Below, piece by piece: positions 27,748-34,957 of a DNA stretch of 64,000 nt. The position numbers and the translations under genes were made by a program. The notes below the pieces were generated by a model. The model was not told where the DNA came from. It made no database searches and saw nothing but the letters and a program-made list of their open reading frames with translations. How positions within the stretch are numbered: the first letter of the stretch is position 1; each line of letters begins with the position of its first letter. This stretch comes from Thermoanaerobaculia bacterium (lineage in GTDB: Bacteria > Acidobacteriota > Thermoanaerobaculia > Multivoradales > JAHZIX01), in contig JALXFE010000342.1 in NCBI GenBank assembly GCA_027069135.1, positions 1 to 64,000 of the forward strand, read 5' to 3'.

Positions 27748-30105
27748 CTACTCTCGAATTTCGACCCGGTAGAGATAGAAGGTGTTTCCGGCGGTCTTGT
27801 TGGTCAGCCGGAAGTCGTAGCCGGTTCCGGAACGGTTGCCGAAGTAGGCGTCCGTTAAGTGCCACGTATAGGTCTTCCAGGTGTTGGTGTTGGTCAGATT
27901 CACCACACCGGCGCTGCGATTGCCGTTCGTGCCATCGTAGACGAGGCGGATGCCGTCGGTACCTTGATCGTAGTACTCGATCTCGACGAAGACATCCTGC
28001 TTGCTACCCTGAAAAGCCCAGGCGTCGTCGACCAACATGAAGAAGTGGCGGTCGTTCGCGTCCTTGTTCCGGCGGCACGTACGGCCACCGATGGTGGTCG
28101 CCACGGTCTGCGCGTTGCCCGCCTCGGGGATCTTGCGTTGTAAGCCATTTTCGATATCCGAGCCGCGAAAACGCACCGACACCGTCGCCGGTGGCGTCGT
28201 CACGGTGACGACTTTTATGGCGAAATCCCCGAACCATTCGACGAGCTCTTCCACCATCTGCCAGCCCACCGAGTAGAGCCCCGGCGTCGTCGGTGCGGTC
28301 ATATTGAAGGTGAAGGTCCGTGACTGGCCCGGAGGTACCATCTCACCGACGTTGAGCCAATGCCGGGTGGCGGCAAACTGGCCCGCGTCGATTTGACCGC
28401 CCAACTTGTAGCCGAGACTGCCGTTGCGATTCCAAGTCGTATTGCCGGTATTCTTCATCTCTACGCTCACCGTCACGGTTTGCCCCGGGGCCATGGAGGC
28501 CGGAGTGGTGTTGGAGACGACGGTGGCGTTGTTGACGGCGACATGGCCTGGAACATATTGCGCCACCAGGTCGTTGACCGTATCGGTCATCGTGTAGGAC
28601 TGGGACTCGGGCACTGTGGTGGGGAGGTTTTGCAACCAGCTCTGGAAGTCGTACTCATCCGGGTCGCCCCCCGCGGCTCTGTAGTCCGCCGCCTGTTTTT
28701 TGAGGTCGTTCCAAAAATCCTGATTGTTCGAGCTACCCGTGAAGTCGGCACGGGAAGGGTTGTAGATCATGCTGAACGGGATATTCAGACCCCTGAAATA
28801 GTTCTCGAGCTGCTTGACTTCGTTCCAGTTGCCATTGCCGGGATATACCCGCCAGTCAGGGTCGAGACTGAAGGCGTCCATGATCGGTATCCCCTCCGCA
28901 GCCAGGGAGTCGTTGAGGTCTCGCACCCAATTCTGGATGGTGGCCCGCGAGTGGTAGCGGTAGGGCATGATGTGGTAGAGCTGTGTATTCGGATAGTTCT
29001 GTCGCACCAGTTGGTACCAACGCACCACCTGCTTGATGGTGGGCCAGTAGTTGGCATTGACCCCAGTGCCCCAGCAACTCGCCAGCATGGCCTTGCGCAG
29101 GGGCTCGTCGATAGCCAGGATATCCACCTGACCGCCGTTCTGGATCACCCGATCCCACCAGGGGCGCAGAACGTTGAAGACGTGTTCACCGTCGCAGCTC
29201 CATTCGGCCAGAGCGCCGGTCTCCATCGACAACATCAGGTCCCACTGGTCGAGCTGACTCATCCAACTCTGTAGTTCCTGATTCGTGGCGCCGCCGAAAC
29301 CGCCATTGCCGTCGTAGGTGCCGATCACGTCGAGCCTCGAACGGGCCGTCGTCCATTGGCTGGGATTCTCAAAGAGGGAGCGGATCTGCACCCCCGCGCC
29401 ACCGGCGAAAGGCGACGGCACCATGCGGGTGCAGTCCGCCCGGCCATTGCAAAACACCCGGACATAGGCCATGTTCACGTAGAGGAGGCCATCGCCGCTC
29501 CGGACGATGCGAAAATCAGCTCCCAACTCCTGGCGGTTCCCGAAGTAGGCGTCCTTCAAGTGGAAGGTCTTCGCCTTCCAACGACCGCTGTCGGTCAGGA
29601 CTGCGGCATCCACCACCGCCTTGCCCTCCAGCTCGAGCGTTGCGGAGCTCATCGCCACCTGATGATCACTGGAGGCCCCGTCGTACTCCAGATGAAGGGT
29701 TCCCGAGCCCGTATCGAAGTAATGGACGGTCAGGTAGACGTCGCTGCGGCTGCCGTCGCGGGCATAGCTGTCGGCGACCTGGAAGTACATCGAGTCGTCG
29801 ACCCCGGCTTCCAAGCTGCGCTGGCAGTTGAGACCGCCGATGGTCGTGGCCATGGTTCTGCCCCCCAGCGGCTGCACGTGGGTCAGCAGCTGCTCCGCCG
29901 TCGCCTTGGCAGCGTGCGCGGCTCCAAAGTCGACTTTGGCCATATATCCGGCCTCAGCCGCTGAGGCCAAAGGCGCCAGCGACAACGCCGCCAGCAGCAA
30001 GAAAAGGACGAGTCGCCGCGACGACCAGGAACGGTCGGCCCGCAGGACCTCGGTCCAGCAAGTTTCTCGGTTCTCGGCGGAAAGACGGTTCGTAGAACAT
30101 CTCAT
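27748..30105 (-). CDS. Secreted protein with duplicated beta domains flanking a TIM-barrel-like region
   Basis: This 785-residue protein has a signal peptide (RRLVLFLLLAALSLAPLASA). A beta domain near residues 80-220 contains DAYFGNRQELGADFRI, and the last roughly 130 residues repeat the same design with DAYFGNRSGTGYDFRL, so one domain was duplicated to both ends. Both copies also carry an MATTIGG or VATTIGG and C-R lead-in. The central region (about 260-500) looks like a glycoside-hydrolase-type barrel with acidic motifs such as DILAIDEP and DAFSLDPDW. A following stretch (MKNTGNTTWNRNGSLGYKLG) matches NBR1-like Ig domains. ATG at 30105 has AGAGGAAA upstream. It may bind or cleave polysaccharide; no family was recognised for the barrel. 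Confidence 0.8.
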   Translation of the reverse strand: MRCSTNRLSAENRETCWTEVLRADRSWSSRRLVLFLLLAALSLAPLASAAEAGYMAKVDFGAAHAAKATAEQLLTHVQPLGGRTMATTIGGLNCQRSLEAGVDDSMYFQVADSYARDGSRSDVYLTVHYFDTGSGTLHLEYDGASSDHQVAMSSATLELEGKAVVDAAVLTDSGRWKAKTFHLKDAYFGNRQELGADFRIVRSGDGLLYVNMAYVRVFCNGRADCTRMVPSPFAGGAGVQIRSLFENPSQWTTARSRLDVIGTYDGNGGFGGATNQELQSWMSQLDQWDLMLSMETGALAEWSCDGEHVFNVLRPWWDRVIQNGGQVDILAIDEPLRKAMLASCWGTGVNANYWPTIKQVVRWYQLVRQNYPNTQLYHIMPYRYHSRATIQNWVRDLNDSLAAEGIPIMDAFSLDPDWRVYPGNGNWNEVKQLENYFRGLNIPFSMIYNPSRADFTGSSNNQDFWNDLKKQAADYRAAGGDPDEYDFQSWLQNLPTTVPESQSYTMTDTVNDLVAQYVPGHVAVNNATVVSNTTPASMAPGQTVTVSVEMKNTGNTTWNRNGSLGYKLGGQIDAGQFAATRHWLNVGEMVPPGQSRTFTFNMTAPTTPGLYSVGWQMVEELVEWFGDFAIKVVTVTTPPATVSVRFRGSDIENGLQRKIPEAGNAQTVATTIGGRTCRRNKDANDRHFFMLVDDAWAFQGSKQDVFVEIEYYDQGTDGIRLVYDGTNGNRSAGVVNLTNTNTWKTYTWHLTDAYFGNRSGTGYDFRLTNKTAGNTFYLYRVEIRE

Positions 30106-30497
30106 ATAGGTTTCCTCTCTGACGTGGGTCGCGAGCCGGAGGGTGCTGCCGGCTCACGGATGGAAAAGGGATCTATCGCGGCGTCGGCCCAGCGCGACGC
30201 CCCCTCGGCAAACCGGCAGAGCAAGGACCGCGCCAGTCACCAACCCCGCGGCCGGATCAGCGGATGGGCCCACGGGGATGCAGAGTTACTGATGTAACTC
30301 GTTCCACTGGAGATATTTAGGGAACCTTCGACGGTGGGGCTATAGCAGGTGGCGAAACGTATCCTACCTCCACGCCGAGATCACTTTCTTCAGTCGCGCC
30401 CGGAACCGGGCAGGAAAGTGCCCCAAAACCGGGCATCGCCGGCTCAGTCTCGGAGGAAACGGATCAGCTTGAGCCTCGCGGCGTCCTGAAATCCGAT
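30106..30497. other. Upstream region of the secreted-protein gene with an operator-like palindrome
   Basis: No gene is supported. GAGTTACTGATGTAACTC at 30283-30300 is a perfect inverted repeat (7-base arms, 4-base centre) in an AT-richer patch about 180 bases ahead of the minus-strand gene start. GTTCC and GGAAC flank the next stretch. At about 30444-30500 a minus-strand fragment reads QIGFQDAARLKLIRFLRD and stops; it looks like the tail of a lost gene. Confidence 0.4.
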
Positions 30498-30534
30498 CTG
30501 CCATGAGCACACTCTCCGATCCTCAGGGCACGCA
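30498..30534 (+). repeat. Isolated copy of the start of the 26.9 kb gene
   Basis: These 37 bases match 26913-26949 with one mismatch, covering the sequence just before the start codon and the codons for MSTLSD-QGT. Beyond them the similarity ends at once, so only the front of the gene is present. The frame happens to remain open into the downstream SEC-C gene, but that gene has its own start at 30716. Confidence 0.8.
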
Positions 30535-30715
30535 ATCGACCACCAGCGATTCGTCAGTACCCGCTCGTGTGCCTTCCCAATCTTCAGATCCCGCGGGAAA
30601 GAGCATTCAGCAAGAATGGAGCCGTTTAGCCCCTTGGCAAGGACACCGCGCCGAAATAAGCTTCTCGGCGTCGGTGATGGCTTCTGCATTCAACACCTGG
30701 AATAGAGGTTCAACA

Positions 30716-32107
30716 ATGGCTGGAATATCCCGCAACGCTGCCTGCCCCTGCGGCAGCGGAAAGAAATACAAGCGATGCTGTCTGCAGGCGTCGGCAAAGC
30801 TTCAGCGCGAGACTCGGTTGAGGGACGCGGCGATCCGTCTCGCTCTAGATTGGCTGGACGAAGAGTACGAGGAGGAGATGGATGCGTTCCTTTGGAACTC
30901 GTTCCTGACCGGTTGGAGCCAAGAGAGTCTCTCGCGGCTACCGGAAGAGCTGGTGGAGCTCATGTTTATCAACGGCCGCGAGTATGGGCTCTGCGAGGGA
31001 ATGATTGCCCAAGAACAATCTGAGAGCTCGTCACCGGTCTTAGCCCTCGACCTGGTGCTCGGCCCCGGGGGACCGCTGATCGACGCGGTGCAGCGGCGGC
31101 ATCTGGAGAATATGCGCGAAGCGCCACTCAGTCTCTACGAGGTCGTGACGGTGCAAAGGGGCTCCGGCATCGAACTACAGGACCTCCTCGATGAAAGCAT
31201 GCCTCTGAGAAGGGTCGTCGAGGAACACGGATCGCAGGCCCTATTGGAGGGTGATCTGGTGGCAGCTCGCCTGCTCTGCGGCCCTCCATGGCACCTGAGC
31301 GGGGCTATCTACGAGTTTCCCATCGGCCAGGCAGCGAGCATCGTTGACGATATTCGAAAGACCCTGGCTCAAGCCCCGGCGGATCTCGACCGTCGCCGGC
31401 TCCAAGGGCAGTTGATCATCGATACATGGATCCGAGTCTATTGTACCCCGCTGCCCTCAATAGTCGATCACGGCGGAGATCCGATCCTGTTGGGTACGGA
31501 TCACTATCGGGTGAAGGATCGGGCAGGCCTCGCAGCGGCGATGGCGGATCAGCCGGACGTGGGTGGTGACGCCCAACGAGGCTGGGCTCGCCTGGAGACA
31601 CCGGAAGAGAATTTCTCCCGCACGCTCCTCGCCATCAACCCCGGGAAGACCGACGATCGTATCGAGGTTTTCGCCCGTACCCAGCCGATGGCCCAGGCGG
31701 GCCGGGAGTGGTTCCAGAAGGTCGCGGGAGACACCGTGGAGCTCATCGCAGGAGAGGTTACCGACCCCCTTTCCTCCCAGGGCCTCAGTAGCGGTAGGCC
31801 TTTCGTTATCGGCGTTGACGGGGCCTCCGGCGCCGTCGACCCGGCCTTGTTGCCGGAGGGCTTCTGGCAGGACTTAGCCGAGACTCGCCTCTATGAGAAT
31901 TGGGCCGACGAACCGATCCCAGCCCTGGATGACAAGACTCCCCGCGAGTCGGTACGCACCGAGAATGGTCGGCGCCGGGTCAAGGACCTCCTCGACTCCT
32001 ACCGCCTCGACGAAGAGCGCAACGCCCGGCAGCAGGGGCGCGAGGCTATGGATCTAACCTTCCTGTGGGAAGAATTGGGCTTGTCCCCATCGGACGAACA
32101 CCGCTAG
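30716..32107 (+). CDS. SEC-C motif protein of unknown function
   Basis: This 463-residue protein carries the zinc-binding SEC-C motif at its N-terminus, ACPCGSGKKYKRCC (residues 9-22), the signature found at the SecA C-terminus and on many otherwise unrelated proteins. The rest is acidic, soluble and unrecognised, with a helical region (LALDWLDEEYEEEMDAFLWN) and a mixed C-terminal half. The ATG at 30716 has GAGG seven bases upstream and places the motif near the start. An in-frame ATG at 30503 is rejected because its first codons are a stray copy of another gene's start. A terminator-like hairpin follows at 32186. Function is unknown; SEC-C usually implies metal-dependent protein or nucleic-acid contacts. 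Confidence 0.75.
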   Translation: MAGISRNAACPCGSGKKYKRCCLQASAKLQRETRLRDAAIRLALDWLDEEYEEEMDAFLWNSFLTGWSQESLSRLPEELVELMFINGREYGLCEGMIAQEQSESSSPVLALDLVLGPGGPLIDAVQRRHLENMREAPLSLYEVVTVQRGSGIELQDLLDESMPLRRVVEEHGSQALLEGDLVAARLLCGPPWHLSGAIYEFPIGQAASIVDDIRKTLAQAPADLDRRRLQGQLIIDTWIRVYCTPLPSIVDHGGDPILLGTDHYRVKDRAGLAAAMADQPDVGGDAQRGWARLETPEENFSRTLLAINPGKTDDRIEVFARTQPMAQAGREWFQKVAGDTVELIAGEVTDPLSSQGLSSGRPFVIGVDGASGAVDPALLPEGFWQDLAETRLYENWADEPIPALDDKTPRESVRTENGRRRVKDLLDSYRLDEERNARQQGREAMDLTFLWEELGLSPSDEHR

Positions 32108-32185
32108 CAGCCCAGCCCCGCTGTAGCCCACACCGCCCTCTCGATCGCCTCCATTTCTCATCCTCTTCCTACCTTTCTGAGCACA

Positions 32186-32208
32186 GCCGCCGACTCGGTG
32201 GCGTTTTC
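32186..32208 (+). terminator. Probable terminator after the SEC-C gene
   Basis: GCCGCC and GGTGGC form a six-base stem (one wobble) around GACTC, followed by GTTTTCTC. It sits about 80 bases after the SEC-C stop and before the next gene set. Confidence 0.45.
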
Positions 32209-32346
32209 TCGCAGAAGTTCTCGCGTGTAGAGATAGAAGCCGCCATGGAGCTTTGCCGTGGGGCTTTCGAGCCGGGAGATCGGGGACGAGCGTCTCGTCC
32301 GCGAGCTGTTACAGAACACATTGCCCACCAGGAGGTACTTGGAGCG

Positions 32347-32811
32347 ATGATTGAAAAGACCTTGAAACGCACAATTCCCAGAACCGGCGTTCGGGCCCTC
32401 CTGGGAGCCCTCTCGCTTTCGCTGGCCCTCGCACCGGCCGCTCTCGCCGCTGACTGCCTCGAGTACGTGTTCTTCGTCCGGCGGGGCGGATTCTTTCCTA
32501 ACCCTTACAATCCCACTACCCAGGCTCCGATCAAAGCGGATATCACGCTCTACGTCTTCGACGAAGACTTAAACCTTCACATGGCGCGACTCCGTCGAAA
32601 GACCATAAACGTCTACGGTGCCACCGTCGATGGTCCGGAGCCCCTCGGCACCTACGAATCCCGCCGGAGCCAGATCGTTCCGAACGTCTGGAACGGCCGG
32701 AATAACAACAATATCCCGGTAGCCAGCTCCGTCTATTTTCACACCATCCACGTGGACTCCACCGTGTGCGGGCGAAAGACCGTGCATCTCGACACCACCT
32801 TGATCAAGTAG
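32347..32811 (+). CDS. Small exported hypothetical protein
   Basis: This 154-residue protein has a signal peptide (VRALLGALSLSLALAPAALAAD). The mature part has Cys near the start (DCLEYVFFVRRGGFF) and near the end (STVCGRKTVHLDT), perhaps forming a disulfide. I do not recognise a family. GGAGG lies 11 bases upstream, and a second GGAG lies two bases from the ATG. A short hairpin (GGACGAG/CTCGTCC, 32284-32300) sits in its leader. It is the first of four exported-protein genes in a row (32347-37015) with gaps of 18-39 bases, which suggests a single operon. Confidence 0.7.
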   Translation: MIEKTLKRTIPRTGVRALLGALSLSLALAPAALAADCLEYVFFVRRGGFFPNPYNPTTQAPIKADITLYVFDEDLNLHMARLRRKTINVYGATVDGPEPLGTYESRRSQIVPNVWNGRNNNNIPVASSVYFHTIHVDSTVCGRKTVHLDTTLIK

Positions 32812-32842
32812 CCAACCTCGGCCGAAACCCTGGAGAACAGAC

Positions 32843-33895
32843 ATGCGATATGTGGATTTACCGAGACCGGGAGCCCGGTGGCAAGCTCTGACCTGCGCTG
32901 TGGTGATGGGATTGCTAGCTCTTACCCTGCAAGCCGGAGCAGACGACCTGAGGCCTCTGGACATTGCGATCGGAAAGGCCGCCCCTCCCCCGCCGCCACC
33001 GCCGCCGGCCCGCTGCTACTACTCCCAATCCTGGTTCCCCTATTGGTCCGGACAAGGCAGTGTTCCTCTCGCCAAGCTTCGTGTCCTCGCCAACGGAGAG
33101 GAGATCGTCAACAAGAATTTCTGTTTCAACGAGCTGTGGGTCTGGTTGGGGGACCTACGGGAGGACATCAAGGACCTGCTGGAAGGCACCCTGGTCAACA
33201 GAACCGTCTCCACGAACTATGGGAACTTTACCGTACAGTCCATGACATTGAACAAGGCTCCCTTCGAGACATTGCTGGTCTCCATGGACTTCCAGCAAGG
33301 GGGCGATCTGGATCTCCTCGCTCTGACCGACGACGTTCAGGCCACGGCCCGGGCCTCCGGTACCGTCAAGTACTTGGGCCTACCCATTGGAACGGCGAGC
33401 GGCACCATTCAGGCGACCCTGCCGCAGGTTGTTCTAGACGGCGTGCTGCGCAATCTCACCGTCGAGGAGTGGGAGGCCGTCTGGCCCGGAGCCTATGCTG
33501 ATACGACCCAATTCAACTTCCAGCTCAGCAACTGGGCCAACGCCTGCAATGCCCTCCGATGGGCGAATCTCGGCTGCGGGGCCCTAGGGTTTCTTCAGCG
33601 AGTCGTCAATTTGGTCGCCCCGGACCTGGTGGCTGGAATCGTGGAAAAGAAGGGCTTTGAAGTGGCTCGTACACGCCTCGAACAACGCCTCGATCCCAAC
33701 GATGCCATCGCCTCGCTCTTGGGCGATACCTCGGCTGGTGACATCGCCTCGGCGGTGGGCCAGGCGGCCAACGCCCTCGGCATCTCGATCCCCTCACCCC
33801 CCTGCGGCACCCGGTTCACGGTGTATGTCAAGAACCCGCCTTCAAACCGCAGCTCCGGTGGCGAAGTCACCATCGCCCTCTTCGCGCCCCTCTGA
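32843..33895 (+). CDS. Exported hypothetical protein with a polyproline linker
   Basis: This 350-residue protein has an N-terminal signal (WQALTCAVVMGLLALTLQAG), then DDLRPLDIAIGK and a run of eight prolines before the mature domain starts at RCYYSQSWFPYWSGQGSV. The body has several paired cysteines, an amphipathic middle (VNLVAPDLVAGIVEKKGFEV) and a beta-rich end (FTVYVKNPPSNRSSGGEVTI). No family was recognised. It is the second gene of the four-gene exported set and lies 31 bases after the first. Its place beside the repeat proteins suggests a shared extracellular job, but nothing in the sequence defines it. Confidence 0.7.
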   Translation: MRYVDLPRPGARWQALTCAVVMGLLALTLQAGADDLRPLDIAIGKAAPPPPPPPPARCYYSQSWFPYWSGQGSVPLAKLRVLANGEEIVNKNFCFNELWVWLGDLREDIKDLLEGTLVNRTVSTNYGNFTVQSMTLNKAPFETLLVSMDFQQGGDLDLLALTDDVQATARASGTVKYLGLPIGTASGTIQATLPQVVLDGVLRNLTVEEWEAVWPGAYADTTQFNFQLSNWANACNALRWANLGCGALGFLQRVVNLVAPDLVAGIVEKKGFEVARTRLEQRLDPNDAIASLLGDTSAGDIASAVGQAANALGISIPSPPCGTRFTVYVKNPPSNRSSGGEVTIALFAPL

Positions 33896-33934
33896 GGGAC
33901 GCCCAAAGAAAGGTATTAGCGAAGGAGAATCATC

Positions 33935-34939
33935 ATGGCAAACTCAATGACTCGGCGACAGTGGGCGGGGCTGCGATGGGCCCTCGCCACAGGCCTCTTT
34001 CTGTCGGCGCTCGGTGCTCTGGCGAAACCCGCGTGGTCAGCTCTACCGGCCAACTCGATCTTTTTCCGCCAGATTCGAGGCGGGTTCGGCGACAATCTCG
34101 GTTTTGATACCGGCATCAAGACCGCCGACTATGCTTGCGGGATTGCTGGTGTCGCCGCTCTCGGCGGTGATATCAACGAGGACGACGACGGCGACATCAT
34201 CTATGCCTTTGCGTATCAGCAGAACGGCACCTGGTGGACCAAGGCTGACTTCCGCTCTCACCGCGGCGACCATGAGACCTGGGATCTGACACTGATCTGC
34301 TCCCGGCGATCGATCACCGCCATCGGCGGTCCCGGCTCGTCTTCGGTCCCCCTCTTCCTGAAAACCTATACCAACCGGGGCGACAACGTCGATTACGACA
34401 CCGGTTACAGCACATCGAGCTACGTCTGCGGCATCGTCGGCTACGAGGCTCTGGACGGCGATATCAACGAGAATGGTTCCGGAACGATTCTGCGCATGTA
34501 CATGTATCCGTCCCTCGGTCGCTGGCGGATCCGTGCCGACTTCCGCACCCACCACGACGACGAGAACTGGGGCCGTATCGATGTCCTCTGCGCTCGTACC
34601 TCGGTGGCCACCGTCGGGACCCCGTCGACCTGGTCCTCGAAGGACATCTTTTTGAAAGAGTATTTCGGCCTGGCGAGCAACGGGTTCTTCAACACCGGCA
34701 TCAGCGGCTCGGGCTTTGTTTGCGGAGTGGTAGGAATGGAGGCCTACGACGGCGACATCGAAGAACACGGCAAGGGCGACATCATCCAGGTCTACGCCTA
34801 CCGCCAAAGCGGCACCTGGCGAATCCGCACCGACTTTCGTACCCACAACGATCACGAGAACTGGAATATCAAGCTGTTGTGCGTGAAATCCGGTCCCGCG
34901 AGCTGGCAGGCCCCGTTGCCGCTGGCGTGCAACTCTTGA
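33935..34939 (+). CDS. Exported protein made of three roughly 80-residue repeats (new repeat type)
   Basis: This 334-residue protein consists of a signal peptide (about 1-36) and three homologous units at about 42-122, 139-219 and 238-316. Each unit has the order F(F/L)-K/R-x-(Y/I), a GxxxTG turn, Y/F-x-CG(I/V)xG, DGDI(N/E)E, G-(D/T)-I-(I/L), Y/W, DFR(S/T)H, a W, and a closing L-x-C. The two conserved cysteines per unit probably pair. The DGDI(N/E)E element is acidic and could bind a metal, though this is inferred. I do not know a named family with this repeat. GAAGGAGAATCATC precedes the ATG. The next gene repeats the same architecture, 18 bases downstream. Confidence 0.75.
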   Translation: MANSMTRRQWAGLRWALATGLFLSALGALAKPAWSALPANSIFFRQIRGGFGDNLGFDTGIKTADYACGIAGVAALGGDINEDDDGDIIYAFAYQQNGTWWTKADFRSHRGDHETWDLTLICSRRSITAIGGPGSSSVPLFLKTYTNRGDNVDYDTGYSTSSYVCGIVGYEALDGDINENGSGTILRMYMYPSLGRWRIRADFRTHHDDENWGRIDVLCARTSVATVGTPSTWSSKDIFLKEYFGLASNGFFNTGISGSGFVCGVVGMEAYDGDIEEHGKGDIIQVYAYRQSGTWRIRTDFRTHNDHENWNIKLLCVKSGPASWQAPLPLACNS

Positions 34940-34957
34940 GCCTAGGAGAGAAACAAT

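Noticed and set aside
27206-27865. A 219-codon minus-strand frame between the two genes at 27 kb
   Set aside because: It overlaps the ends of both real neighbours and runs through duplicated scraps; no coherent protein features apart from a short remnant.
30503-30715. An upstream extension of the SEC-C protein starting MSTLSDPQGT
   Set aside because: Those codons come from a stray copy of another gene's start, and a better ribosome site lies at 30716.
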